64,000 bases of DNA from Thamnaconus septentrionalis (GCA_009823395.1 CM020513.1:7986001-8050000), one strand, 5' to 3'; positions 1 through 12,558 are shown, counted from the first letter of the stretch. Made by a program: numbers and translations. Notes: generated by a model not told the origin, from the sequence alone.

Positions 1-640
1 CAGCTGGCTGTTAGGCAACGGCAACGCAAGGGCAGCGCACCGGCCGTGCCGTATTGACTCTGCAGGTTGGAAGAGAACAAGCGGGAGCAGAAATCCCAGT
101 TTGAGCTCCGGATTTTATCTTGGAATCTGGAAGAAAATCCCGGCATTAAAAATTCAAGGTTTTGCTTTTACATTTTGCAGGCAACCGGTGCGTTTGTCTC
201 TCCCACTGGACAGGACTGGAGTTATGGACTAGAGCTGCTCCACTCAGCCAATCAATACGCCCCACCTCCTCTCTGCAATCTGCCCGTGTTTATGTTTTTG
301 GCAGTCACGGGGAAGAACTCTCATGGAGGAAAGGCACCCGAGGAAATACTCTCAGTTATGCACATCCTAATAAATGAATGTCATTGACACGCCTCAGGAG
401 GACCCACTTTATAAGACCAAAATAATCAATCTCATAATCGTATTGTGCATCTTATATGTCCCATCAGTCATTTTCTATCACCGCTGCTCCGGCGCTCAGG
501 GTCGTCCTGGGTGCTGGAATCCATCTCAGCAGTGCCGGGGTGAAGGTGGAGCTAAAACCCATGGACAAGGCACTGCGGCATCACACATGTCCACAGACAC
601 ACAAGCAAGCAATAACGATCACGTTAACGGACAGTTAAGC
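1..640. other. Upstream sequence, no gene recognised
   Basis: Short open frames occur here but none shows a protein family, a good coding pattern or a convincing exon. I see nothing beyond ordinary intergenic sequence. Confidence 0.5.
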
Positions 641-1283
641 CGCGTTCAGACTGCCAGCCAAAGTCAGATTTTCAGCCCATCTAGACTGAAACTGGATGGC
701 CCTTTTGCAGTGTGAACAGTCACAGATCACATTAAATCTGATTTTTGCAAAACGGATTGAAACCGCCTTCGGGAGGTGGTTTCAAATGGCATTTGGACAG
801 ATGTGTCTCAGTGTGAACAGCTCAAACAACACAGATGGGTTTTGACTTTCCGTGACGTCACTCTACGCAACGCAAGACCCAATGCGCCAGACCAGAAAAG
901 CACCATTCCAGGTGCGGAGCTGTAACGTAATGGACAGAAGAAGTAGAAAACAGCAGTACCTGAACAGAGGAGGAAACTCATTGCCTCATCAGTGTGTGGG
1001 GAGATGCAGTAGCTCCATTCAAGCCAAGCTCCAGGGCATAGATCGCGACAGGTGCTGCTGTCGCAATTATATGACGTCGCACACTACACGCTATGCTGGA
1101 CGACGCCTCCGCTCCGACGTCGTTGCTATAGCAACCTGTCAGATGGGTCAATAATGTGGCCCAGTCTGAACAGAGCCACATCCCATTTGGACACTTGCTA
1201 AAAACAGTGTGGACAGTCAGCCCTAAAAATTTGATTTGAGAAGGAATCTGATTTGAATCAGATTCGCCTGCAGTCTGAACGCA
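641..1283. mobile_element. Non-autonomous DNA transposon (MITE-like) with 13-bp terminal inverted repeats
   Basis: The left end has GCGTTCAGACTGC at 642-654 and the right end has its exact reverse complement at 1270-1282. The similarity extends inward imperfectly (GCC, then a CTGATTT-type block). Inside, near both ends, GT[GC]TGAACAG-type words recur, as in teleost elements of this look. There is no transposase frame in the roughly 640 bp, so it could only be mobilised in trans. I could not see a clear target-site duplication, so the superfamily (hAT or other) stays open. Confidence 0.6.
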
Positions 1284-1639
1284 GGCATAGTTTGCCCGAT
1301 TAGCCTGATGTGCTTATTTTTGGAAGCACCTGGACCTAAACCCCAGCAGACACAAAGAAGTTGAAGAAGGTCCCTGGGCCAAGAGAATCACAACCTTGTT
1401 TAAGGCGAGAGTGCTTCCTAGTATTGTGCAGATCCATACTCAAAATTATAAATCAGCTTCGATGCCAGAGACGTCCATTTTCTCAATAAATCCACAGAAC
1501 AAAGTATGAGGTATATCTGTGAGTAATCATAGTACAAGTGAGTATAATAAAATATCAATCCAGATACCTTCTGACCAGCACTCTCACCCCGCTAACCGCA
1601 ACTGTTCCAGACCGCAGTTACCCATCACAGCGTAACACG

Positions 1640-2001
1640 ACTCGTGCACCACTTCAGGTCATCTGAAGGTCGTCATTTACGCAAGACTGCAGCACGACGC
1701 TCTTTCCGTTTCTGTTTTTGTTGGGCGAGCGCGGAGAGGAAAGGTCACACCGACAGTCAGTCCCGTCCGTGACCCGCACGAGCAGCTGCGCTGTGTAACA
1801 GTAGAACCTCTCCCAAAGGTGCCAGAAGTGCGTCGCGCTAGCGCAGCGTGCTACTAGCACGCCGTACGTGCGCTCACACGGCACGAGCTGCTGAGCATCA
1901 GTGCACCTGGAGGCTCTGAAATCATCAGCAGCCGCAGCAGCCGCAGCAGCAGCAGCAGCAGCATGTCGAAACCGAAGAGGGCAAAGCTCTGTTATGTAGA
2001 T
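1640..2001 (+). other. Possible first exon of an unrecognised transcript
   Basis: A GC-rich stretch with many CpGs ends in a (GCA)n run and an ATG at 1963 with A at -3. From there 13 codons (Met-Ser-Lys-Pro-Lys-Arg-Ala-Lys-Leu then Cys-Tyr-Val-Asp) reach a good donor, GAT followed by GTGAGT, at 2002. Splicing to the piccolo exon at 12559 would hit a stop at once, so it does not belong to piccolo in that form. No partner exon was recognised. It may be a chance pattern. Confidence 0.25.
1926..1962. repeat. (GCA)n trinucleotide run
   Basis: An imperfect GCA/GCC run immediately upstream of the ATG at 1963. Confidence 0.8.
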
Positions 2002-3940
2002 GTGAGTCAATGACTTGACAATCGTCGGACCCTCGTTTCATTAAATAGCAAATTCTGCTAATTTAACTGGGACCTCTCTGTGCCTCCCACTAAGACCTAG
2101 AGACCTGCAGGTGCAAGTAATTTTCCAAAAAATAATTTTCTTCTTAAGGAAAAAAAAGATATGTATTGCACTGGAAGGAGAAGCCCACATTATTCCGGCA
2201 GCGTTTCTCCTTCCACATGCCGAGGAGTGACTCAGCCCAGGTCTCCTGGCACAGAGCGGCAGTGAGAGACGCCACTTTCAGGCTTCAGGGCAAAACGCGA
2301 GATGCCTCAACTCCTGAGTCACGATTCCCCCGTTCGGAAAAGAGCGAGGATTAACGTGAGTGACGCAATTAAAGGCACTTTGCAGATTTTCCGGAGCTCT
2401 TCGACACTTTACGGAGGCAGCCACCAAAGGGTCTTGTACTACACTCATCCTGCGTCGGCTAGATTTGTCTCAAATGCAATACTAATCGCTGATTAAGCCT
2501 CAGCTTTACTTTAGCCAGACAGTGGAAGCCACGGTGCGCCAATGGTCCTGCGCGAGACTTCAAAATATTGTTTTTTGGACGGGTACTTCTTTTTTTTTTT
2601 TCCCCCTTGCGTTTGGCATTCGCCCAAAAGCCGGAGCCGCGTCGGCCTGAATGATTTCCTCCCACGGCGGAGGCTGCTGATGAGCTCCTGACGAGCAGGC
2701 GGCTCCCCGCGAGGTAATCGCAGCCAGTCGGAGCGAGTGGGTGAAGGATTGACTGGCGCTGTGAAATACTTTAAGCATCGTGCCTGCGCGTCGTGAGCGG
2801 GGAGGAGGTGGGAGTTGGAGTTTGGTGGTGGTGGTGGTGGGTGGGGGGTTGCTTTCTTTGATGGAAACGCTCTTGTGTCAGTATTAGAAATCTTTTGTCG
2901 TCTCCGGCATTGTTTCCCACCGCCGCGGCCCACGGGAACGCACGCAGCCTCATACCTCCTCAACAAGTCGTCTTTGGAAAGCGACCTGTTACTGTTACAT
3001 AAGGCCTTCTTGCCTCGACGTTCAATCTTCCCCACCGCCGTCTTCGAGCTCCATCTGGACGTTAAATACACATCTTGAACTCGCGATCGAGGCTTCTCAC
3101 ACTCTCTCTACTTTCTAAATGGGGCCGACGCATGCTAACCGCGGCTCAGACAGGCTGCTTAGTTGTACACACCGAACAGCCTCCGTCTGCGTGTCGCCGA
3201 ACTTGCCCTCGCCCAAATTGCCACCACATTGTTGCACCTCATTGAGCTCTTTCTATCTGCTAGTTCTGGTTTAGGGAATTAACTTAGCTGCACATCCGGT
3301 CTTTTTTCTCTCTCCGTTCATTCAAATCAAGCAGCGCTTCCGGTGCTGAATTACTGTGTCGTGTAGGTCTGTGCGTGGGCTGCACAAAGTCTAACACGAC
3401 AGTCACGATCGTCCAGTTTGACAGTTTACAGCCACGTGCATGAAAAGCTGCCCTTGAATAAAAGATCTTGAGCATCCCAATAGAACCACCAGACTTTACA
3501 AGAACATTATTTTGAAACTTCACTATTTTTCTGACACCTCCACCGTTGCTCTGTGTTCTGGGTGAAACTTTGTCTTGCTGCCGAAACAAACCTATTTGAT
3601 CCCCGGCTGCTCCGGAGTGTGTTCACTGTCGGCGTTACGACCAACGACATCAACGCCACCGAACGGCTTCCTAAAGAGTGAAGTGCTGCGCACGCAGATC
3701 TAGCCGTCCTCGTCTTTATCCGCAGGTCTGAAAAGCCGGTGTGCAGCGGAAGCAGCAGCAGCCGTCGGCGCCGGGGGACGCAAACATCAGCGCGTGTGTT
3801 TATCTCGAGTTCAGAGTGTTGCTCGCGCCGAAGACGGAGCTCTGCTGAGCAACACAAACCTGAAAAACGATCCTCAAAAATCGTCCGTTCCAAGAATTAA
3901 TGGGCCCCTTTTTTTCCAGCAAATGCGTTGGATATTATGG

Positions 3941-3941
<1 letters not shown>

Positions 3942-3973
<32 letters not shown>
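3942..3973. repeat. (GT)n microsatellite
   Basis: An almost pure GT dinucleotide run of about 32 bp. Confidence 0.95.
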
Positions 3974-3976
<3 letters not shown>

Positions 3977-4115
3977 ATTATATCAGCAGGCAGCTGGGCG
4001 CCTGTGGTTGCTTTTGAATATTTGATGAGAGAATGGATCCTCTCGCAGGGCAGGGTGAGCGAGGTGTGCATACTCAGTGGCGCACGCGAGCAGATGAGGA
4101 GACACATGCAGCCGT

Positions 4116-4116
<1 letters not shown>

Positions 4117-4173
<57 letters not shown>
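4117..4173. repeat. (CA)n microsatellite
   Basis: A pure CA dinucleotide run of about 57 bp. It is the reverse complement of the GT run 143 bp upstream. Confidence 0.95.
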
Positions 4174-4174
<1 letters not shown>

Positions 4175-6546
4175 AGGTGGCACCGCGTCTTTCTCGTTCT
4201 GCAGTCCTTTGCCAAGCAGGTGCTGCCGAGGGAGATGCTCGTTCTCGGCCTACGTCTGAAAATTGCTAAATGAAATCACCCTTGTATATATTTTTCGATA
4301 TTCACCACGATCTACATCTTTTGAGACTTTTAGGAACAAGCCATTACCCCTCCCCCGCCCCCACTCATTATTGAAACCCCTTTTAAGAGACTTCCTTGTG
4401 CGCCTCCTTGCCAACGGAAGTCCCCAACAATTATGCATCCATGCCTGCGTTTGCATTTTGCAAACTCGACCGAGCACTTCAAGTGAAATATTTTCCTCTG
4501 ACAAAGTCATTTTGTCGCCTCGTAAAAACCATTCACTGCAGTGTTCGATTACAAAAACAGACAACTGCGTACGTGACACAGTAAACAGAGTCTCCCGGTA
4601 TTTTAAAACCTCATCTTCTTTTACACCTGTTATCAATTATCTACACCCGCCGTCTGGACCTCATCATAGCGCTGCTATTCAAATATCCACGTCCCTGACA
4701 AATTTGGCTTTTGGTCATCAGACATTCTGTAACGGTTTGTGGAACTGGAGCAGACCGTTGTTATAAATGGACGTCGTTGAGGGTGAAAAATTCAGAGTTG
4801 GGTCACAGTGTTCTGAAGAATAATAGTATACAGTAAATCACGCTTGTCATAGTGCTATGGAAATAAATGTCCAATGTTGTGTGCTCCACTTTTCAGTAAC
4901 TATGCCCGCAAAGGACGTGACAAAGAAACTGGGATCCCGCTCCCAGCAAGGCCAAAGCCACCAACGACGTTTTATTCTCAGCGTCCGCTCTCCCATCGTC
5001 TCGTTTTTGTTTCCCTCCTAAGCGAGTTAGAAGGTGAAACAAATCATTCAGTTTAGAAGGGAGCCGGAATTACAGCAGTTTTGCACAAAGCTCCGTGTTA
5101 CGCTTTCGAAAGATTGACTGAGGGGCTTTTCTTTGTTTCACAAATCAATGGCACAAGGATGCTCCACTTCAGTCCGGGATGAAAGCGAAAGACGTGAAAT
5201 TGAGTCGAATGAGGGACCTCCAAAAGAATCCCAACGCTTCCAACCTACAACGATAAAAGGAGGCAGGTGTACCCGTTTTCATCACGAGCTAATTGCCGCC
5301 GATATCAGATGCGTCTAATGAAGGCAAACATCATAAGGGACTCGGGGAAAATGAAGGCATTAGCCGGTTCCTGGGCAGCTCCTTTTATTATCACTGCTAC
5401 GTTTGCCTCGTTTCCGCCGGAAACCATCGAACTCGTCCTCTTTGGCGGCTCCACTTTTATCTCCGCGTCTGCCGTTATTTTTCCTCTTCCGTCTCTTGGG
5501 CTATTTCATCTATTTAATGTCCTTGTTTCTGCTATCGAGCCTCTGTTGTCTTTTTTTTTTCACTCACGCCCCCGCCCACCCCCTTCTCTCTCACCTTCTC
5601 CTCCTCCTCCTCTCTCTCCCCTCTTGCCAGGCTTCGATCAGGAGTGATTTCCTGCTCGCTGATTTGTAGCTTTCGGGGGGCGTGAACCGCGTTATCCTCA
5701 GGATTCTCCCGTGACACGGAGGCGGACGCGAGGGGGGGTGTTTGTGAGGAGGCTGCACGCCTCGCGAACGCTGTTTCTTTAAGAGTATTTTTAGTATGGC
5801 GGATAGTCGTGGACACTCGTCGGCGTGGGGGTTGGGGGGAGGGGGTGGGTGTTGGTCGGGGTTGGCTGGAGCGTCTTCAGAGGCTTGTGTGCAGCGATGC
5901 CGAGCTGAGGAGGCTCGGGCGTAGCACGCAGCAGACTGCCGCGGCTTTGTAACTCGGCCTCCGCATTATTCGCTAACGCAATCAAGCTATCGGCCAATAT
6001 GCCGGTGCCTGCTAAGAGATGTGTGACAAAGCACCGTCCTCGAACTGGGCTCCAAATAGCCAGTTATTTAAAGAGGAAAAGGGTACCAGCGACCAGTTCT
6101 GAAGCGCACTACCCTTTTTTTTTTTTTTTTGTCCCTTCGTCCAATTGGCATTCATAAGTGAAATTAAATGAATAAAAAGCCAGATTTTGGAATTCCACAA
6201 TCGCCATTCCGGTTCAAGCCCGGGGCGAAGTGCGGCCGCGAGTCCATATTTTTCCTCTCCTCGGGGCAGAAATGTAAATTTAATGACACTGGCAAAGTGT
6301 GCGCGCTCAGGTTACTGTATAGATTACACGGTGACCCTGTCAAACACACAAGCACAGAGACCTGGAGACCCAGAGAGGACAGAAACCAAACTTTCATGTG
6401 GGTATAAGGCATCCGCACGCACACACACACACGTCGCTCACCATGCCGGGAAAAAACTGCTTCGCCTTCCTGAAGGGTCAACGTCACAGGTGCGTCTCTG
6501 CAAAATACTTTCATAAAACAGTGTGTGACTGTTTTTTGTTGTTGTG

Positions 6547-6573
6547 CTGCTGCTGCTGCTGCTGCTGCTGCTG
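6547..6573. repeat. (CTG)n trinucleotide run
   Basis: About eight to nine CTG/GCT triplets in upstream non-coding sequence. Confidence 0.85.
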
Positions 6574-6710
6574 GCATGGCGGTGCAAGACCTGTCCGTGT
6601 GAATTAGAGCTGGGGGAGTCAGAACGCGCTGGGCAGCATTATGCTCTAGTGTGCCGGCTTAATTAAAATGAGAGAGAGATAAGGACGGCTTCTAAGGCAC
6701 TGTTTGTTTG

Positions 6711-6712
<2 letters not shown>

Positions 6713-6762
<50 letters not shown>

Positions 6763-6785
6763 TCAGAGAGTGAGAGAGAGAGAGA
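6713..6785. repeat. Compound (TG)n(GA)n microsatellite
   Basis: A TG run passes directly into an interrupted GA run. Confidence 0.95.
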
Positions 6786-8984
6786 TGGGTGTGCTGGGAT
6801 CAGGCTCAACTGTGCACGGAATACAAATGCTTGGGGGGGAAAAAAACAAAAAAACAAGAAACGTGATGTCTTTCTAATGGCGCGATGCCTGAGTGAGCAG
6901 AGAGGCACTCCCCACAGAAAGCAGAGGAACCTGGTCGACTGTCGGAAGGACGTGCCGCCCACGTCCTTATTTACCACTTATCGAGTGGAACCAGGGTCGA
7001 GCGCGATAATAGTTAACAGCAGGGAGGAGGGTCCGGCTGGTTTTCTGCATTTCTTCTCAAGCCCACAGATCTTATTCAGACACAGTCAAAAGACTCACTG
7101 GCTATAAGCACAGGAAGCCCAAATACTGAGGATACTGTATGAAGAAATGGGCTTTGCTTTAAATGTAAGCTTGCGAGATTCACAAGCTGATGAGTAAAAT
7201 CTTTTACGCCCTTACCAAGAGATGATATTTCAAACCTAACCCATTCTTTATCATGCAGACGAGGAAGATAATTGCCTTTACTGAAGGCCTAGAACCTAGA
7301 ACCTAGAACCACCAGCAGATTTCCAATGTTTTACAATGTAAAGTAGTACTTCAAATAATTTCAATTAATGGTAACATATTGACTACAGCTTTTCTTCACT
7401 ACAACCACGAAGACACAAATTGTCTAGAGTGTATGCAAGTGTGATGTGACATCAAATGGCTAGGCTAATGAGGTTAGCGTGCACGTTGCATTCGAGCCAG
7501 CAGTCAGCCGGGTGTGTAAGACAAGACCAAAAAAGTTTGTGATTACTTGTTTTCAGTCAGCCATTGTGAGCCATGATGCGAAGGAATAAAATTGTCAAGA
7601 GCACCTCAAAGTTGAATCAGTAGATGGATTTTCTGTAGTTCTGCCTGTACGGCCTAAAAGCAGACAGATGGCCACCCTGCGGTGCTCCCCCCCCAGCCAC
7701 CTCACTGTGCTAGGTGACAAAAAAAACGGACGCCTGAAAAAGCAATAGTGACATGGTGCTGATGGTTGATAACAACAGCGCAACAGGGAACTAAGCTAAT
7801 GGCTTCTGTAATGTGAGATATCACGTTAGCTATCAAGTTCAAGAGTGGTTTGAAAAAAAAAAACTGCTAGCTTAAGTGCAATTGTGCAATAAGTTTTTTT
7901 TTTTTTTTTTTTTTAAAGACTGCAACATCACATTGTGGCTTAACAATTGATTGTGGCTTAACAATCAGACCATGCGGTGTCAACAGTGGAATTAGATAGA
8001 AGATTTGCAGCATCTGTCAGTGTATGCCCAGCGGAGGGAAACCACCACAGGCCTCAAAGCAAACACGTGAGCACACAGCGCGGAGCAACTCATGCTCTTA
8101 TTTATTTATTTATTTTCAAATGATGGGAATTCCATCTGATTTCTTTCCCGGGAATACAGTAAAAGATGACTGAAGAATAAGATACTAGAAAAGGGCTCTG
8201 CTTGGGATTTTTCACTGTTCCCCCGTGTGAAGCCATTCGCTCGGTGTAGTAAGCGCAGACAAAGGAACCTGCGGGAGGGACTCGCATTAATACTCAGCCG
8301 TTTGGAAGCGCTCCACATGAGCGGCTTCAATTCGTTTCAGCCCTCAGTCGGAACATCAGCTTCGTTCTGGGATCCGTCTTTACGAATGAGTGATGGCAGC
8401 GAAAGTCGATGGCGCTTTAGCTGCGCGAGCGCGGGATTTCAGTCGAGCCAGGCCCTGGCGGAGAGTGCGTGGGAGGACAAAAAAAAAAAAAAAAAAAAAA
8501 AAGGAGGACGTGACAGGGGAGATTGTAGTCATTGCTTTTAAACCGGCGAGCACGGGGGAGAAGAGAACGCGGCGGCGTTGCGTTCGGCGATTGGCCTGCT
8601 GTCTTACATAATGTTGTGGCTGGGAAACACAAATTGCTCGGGCGGTGGGATGAAAACATTTTGCCAAATTGGAAGGAGGAGAAATTATGAAAGATTCATC
8701 TGCGTGTGCGGCGGCTTTAAGCTCGTCCTCTTAGTCTTCAGACGTTCATGACGTTGCCTGAATTGTTGGTGACACGACGGAAGGGCAATTACTAACAGTT
8801 TCCTACAAAAAAAAAAATATATATATATATATAAGTCCAAATTGGAGTCCTGAGGCTGGTGAACGTGAGGCTGTAATCAGTCCAGGAAGACTTAAAGGAT
8901 TTCCGGCCAACACGCGAGTCTGCAGCATGGGCGACTGACGATATCCCCCAGATGGAGATAGTGCTGATGAATGTTTCCTCCGCG

Positions 8985-8988
<4 letters not shown>

Positions 8989-9016
<28 letters not shown>
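8989..9016. repeat. (TG)n microsatellite
   Basis: About fourteen TG units. Confidence 0.9.
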
Positions 9017-9017
<1 letters not shown>

Positions 9018-9241
9018 ACGGCGCCAAATCTGCCCCTTCCCCTAGCGAGTCTGCCACTCACACATCAAGCGTGACGTAACTCCGCCACACGCCCACACGC
9101 CACTTGTTCCTCGCCCGTCCCACACAGCTCGCCCATGCTTGCCTGCCGCATGCTTGAATGGGAATTTATCTACTGTATGTCGTGAGAGAGTGCTGCGTCC
9201 GCTGGGCAGGGGGGAGATGCATCCGTTCAGAAAAAAAATAA

Positions 9242-9262
9242 ATATATATATATATATATATT
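9242..9262. repeat. (AT)n microsatellite
   Basis: A short pure AT run following an A tract. Confidence 0.85.
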
Positions 9263-9983
9263 AGAACGACCGCTGATTTAACTTTCATTTGGACTGAGAG
9301 AGGTGAGATTTGTTTTTTGTTTTTTTTACATCTTGTCTTGCCTGTTTAAGCCGATTTACAGAGAACGTTTGACTGTAGCAGGGTCATAAATGTGTGAAAT
9401 GTGTTATTTAAAGCTGTGTTTGACAAGAACGTGTCAGCATGAACGCTGTTTCATGCCCACTTTAAGGCTCAGCACCAGTGTTGGGAATATTCCGCAGCAT
9501 GTCTATGACATGACAAAGGGGGAATCAAGAGCAAAGAAAAGCCGACAGCTTGTCTCCCTAAAAAAACCCAAAAAGACTCTGAAGACAGCACAGTACAAAA
9601 TTGAGCAAATTCATCACCTCAATGTGAAAGAATAGTATGTCATCCACATACGGCAAGGGGGGGTGAGGTGGAAGAGGTTAAATAGCCGATGGGAGAAGTA
9701 AATCTCAAACAGTGTCCCTCCCAGACTAATAGAAAAAGTGAAGTTTGTGAGGGGAAGATTTAGATCAGCGTCCCAGACCTGGATGGATTCCTCCCACCTC
9801 TCAGACATTTAATAGGCGAGTCCCACCTGATTGATCACTCCCTATATGCATCTGTCATATTTTCTAAGCCAACAGTCTCCAGCAGCTACAACCCTGGACT
9901 CTGGACAGGATGGAAAATAAAGTTCTAGCATAGTGACAAAATATGGCATAAGAACTCTAACAGTCATTGCTTTTACATATGTG

Positions 9984-9986
<3 letters not shown>

Positions 9987-10017
<31 letters not shown>
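9987..10017. repeat. (TA)n microsatellite
   Basis: About fifteen TA units in AT-rich DNA. Confidence 0.9.
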
Positions 10018-10019
<2 letters not shown>

Positions 10020-10189
10020 TTTTTTCTGTTTTGTAGAACTATAAGTGATGATATCCCCTAATAGTCCTCCACATTATTATTGTTGTTATTATTATTAGAG
10101 TGCTAAATATTTTATTACAGTATATTATATATCAACAGCCTATTACAGTATAATATTCATACTAATAAAATGATGATGATTATATATAC

Positions 10190-10480
10190 AGGTACTACCC
10201 GAAAAATTTGAATATCAAGTAAAAGTTGTTTTATTTTGGCAACTTATAACATAAAATATGAAACCAACAAGTTTTATTGAGCCAATACATGCAAATTGAC
10301 ATCTCAAGCAGTTCCTTGTTTTTTTGATTTTCATAAAGATTTGACTTTATGTAACATTCTAATTTTCTGAATTTTTGAATTTGAGGTTTTTTTTTAAGCT
10401 GCAAGACCTGATCAGCAAAATCCAAAGAAATAAAAACTTGAAATATATTGATTTGCATATTATTCGTTTATATAATATGT
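10190..10480. mobile_element. Possible degraded DNA-transposon relic
   Basis: The AT-rich segment starts with CAGGTACTACCCGAAAAATTT and a GAATATCA-type word. That resembles the terminal layout of a widespread fish DNA element beginning CAGGTGCATCTCAA with a GAATATCATG word. The match is from memory and weak, and no second terminal repeat was confirmed. Confidence 0.25.
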
Positions 10481-10744
10481 CACATTCACCTTTTAAGTTG
10501 GCTCAGCCTTCGGACAGCTCCAACCACATTATCCTCACAATCACCGCAGTGACATTTCATGTATGTCATCGTCGGCGGGGGAAATGCGCAACACTGTCAC
10601 AGCAATGGGGTAAATCTTGGGGGGCGGGTCTTCACCGCGGATCACACGTGACAACGCGCGGGGCGGAGAAGAGGAATAAATCGCCGTGTCCCCTTTAATT
10701 TCAATTTCCGTGCGCGATATATATTGCGATCACCTGTCAGACGC

Positions 10745-10960
10745 GGCGCCTGCGCACTGGGGCGGGAGGCGGAGAGTGGATCGTGGCTCGCTCTCAGTCA
10801 GCTGCCCCGTGCCCTCCATCCCTCTGCGATCAGACAGACGCTGGCAGCAGCAGGAGGAGGAGGAGGGAGGGGGGGCCGCGAGAACCGAGGAAGTGTATTT
10901 TTTTTTTCTCCTTTCGCGGCGAGGACGACGAGCTTCGGAGAGGATGTGTCGATGACGAAG
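10745..10960 (+). other. pclo: Candidate non-coding first exon of piccolo
   Basis: A purine-rich, GC-rich leader ends with ACGAAG followed by GTACGG, a fair donor at 10961. The frame needed to join the exon at 12559 contains a TGA (10953-10955), so this would be 5' UTR rather than coding. The start is a guess, based on the GC box and TATA-like word just upstream. Confidence 0.35.
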
Positions 10961-11297
10961 GTACGGCGCCTTTTTGGTGTTTTTTTTTTTTTTTTTTTAG
11001 CTACGGAAACGCCGCGCGTACGCGTTTGACATTGTGACCGCGGAGGGTGACGGATGCTCGGGATGCGGGATGGGAGGAGATGAAGGAAGGTGGTGGAGGA
11101 AGAGGACGCGGGACGGAAAGCAGATTCGGAGAGGATGTTGCAGGGTTTCCATCGCTGCTTCGGGCCGGTTTTGCCTTCACGCTGGAGTGCGCGTACCCGG
11201 CTGCTGTAGAACATAAACAGGTCCTCTATCAAGGGCGCACACTGAGCTAAGCTGAGCTAAGCGTATATATATATATTATTTATATTATATATATATC

Positions 11298-11361
<64 letters not shown>

Positions 11362-12558
11362 CTTTCGCTCTCCATCTACGTCCAGGGCTGCCTGCCCCCC
11401 ACCCCCACCCTTCTCGCGCTTTGCGGACTGACTTGACATCGGTTCCGTAGTACGAGGGCCGAGCCGTAAACGCACGCTGCTTTTCGTCACAGTAAACGCC
11501 GCGCACGTCCCCCCCCCCCATTCCACGCGTCCCAGCCGCCCGCTGGGGGAAACCACTGCGGCCAGTGGGGGCTGAGCGAAATCTTAATCCGAGCCGCTGC
11601 TCCGCCACACACAGACCCCGTGTACCGACTGCCCTTGGAGATGCCTGTTCTCACCCCCCCTCCACCCCCTCCCCTCCCTGTTAAAGGCAAACGTGAGCGC
11701 TGGGTTCCCACGCGTGATTCGACGGGCCTCTACCCGGATGTGCCTGCGGTTTTCCTCCGGAGAGAGGGCGCGCGCGCTATAGATGCCCCAGTGTTTACGC
11801 GGTTTTTTTTTTTTTCTTCAATGCATGGCCCCCACCGCGTGAGATTTCGCACTACCTCCTGTGACACGCTGCGCGGCGCGTATGCTTCGCGAGGGTGGGA
11901 AAACGTGAGGACGCGATGATGAGTCGGTGCCAGACGGAAACGGCCGCCCCGGATCCTATTAAAGGCTGTTGATTGAGATGCTGCTTTCGCACTTGCTGGG
12001 TGGATTTAAACCGGCGTCCGTCCGCCGGTTGGGGCTGCTCTGCCTCTATCCGTGGTCCTGAAAGCAACAGTTGGTGGGGTTGGGGGTGGGGGTCCGCAGA
12101 GCGAATCAAAAAAACAAAAAAAGTGAGCCTCCGTCAACTGATGGCTTCCTTCTAATGGTCGATTGTGATGCAAATAATGTTGTTTAAGCTGCGATAGACG
12201 GGGCATTCTGTTTGCCGAGCTGCGGCGGCAAGTGCATTCACATGCAAATGAATCTAGTGGTAAATATTCGGCCCGCTACGGCGGCGAGTTAACCACATTA
12301 CGCAAGACTCTTAAAGCGGCGTTATTAAGAGATAACTTGATTTCTCTCGATGTGTAAAGAGGATCAGAATCGCCCCAACGACAGTCATCCGGTGGATTTG
12401 TGGCATTAGCTTTTCCCCGTAGCTAGCCTGCCGCGCCGGTTGGTGCAGCAGGCTGTGTTTACCAGACAACACGGAATTAGAAATGTGGTCCGCAAATTCG
12501 CCCGCTCTCTCATCATCTGTCCTCCCTGTCTTGCTCTCTGCCATCTCACCATCTTCAG
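10961..12558 (+). other. Putative first intron of piccolo
   Basis: It begins with GTACGG and ends with a pyrimidine-rich tract and CTTCAG at 12558. Its first half is still CpG-rich and holds the TA/CA microsatellite. No other gene is seen. An ATGGGNAAYGAR-type first coding exon, as in mammalian piccolo, was searched for by eye and not found. Confidence 0.35.
11263..11360. repeat. Compound (TA)n(CA)n microsatellite
   Basis: An interrupted TA run is followed by about 46 bp of CA repeats. Confidence 0.95.

Larger units (their letters stand above)
2002..10180. other. Upstream non-coding region, no gene recognised
   Basis: This is about 8 kb of mixed composition, with microsatellites, poly-A/T runs and many small open frames that look like chance. 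The largest antisense frame, 2511-3071, is low-complexity in places and matches nothing I know. There may be promoter-distal regulatory sequence, but I can point to no specific element. Confidence 0.5.
10600..11960 (+). promoter_or_regulatory. CpG-rich promoter-like block upstream of piccolo
   Basis: GC and CpG content rises sharply here compared with the AT-rich flanks. Visible motifs are an E-box CACGTG near 10646, a TATA-like GATATATATT near 10716, an NRF1-like GCGCCTGCGCAC at 10746-10757 and a GC box at 10759-10768. The block lies on the coding strand 1-2 kb before the first coding exon and ends before a quieter stretch, which fits a TSS region. A TA/CA microsatellite interrupts it at 11263-11360. 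Confidence 0.5.

Noticed and set aside
2511..3071. Antisense open frame of 186 codons
   Set aside because: There is no recognisable domain, a His/Pro run comes from a GGT repeat, and there is no exon-like context.
3794..4273. Open frame of 159 codons across the GT and CA runs
   Set aside because: Dinucleotide runs lack stop codons in most frames. The peptide is poly-Val/Cys and poly-Thr/His only.
11056..11216. ATGGGAGG open frame as the MGNE first exon
   Set aside because: It reads Met-Gly-Gly-Asp-Glu and then unrelated Arg/Trp-rich sequence with no donor in the required phase.
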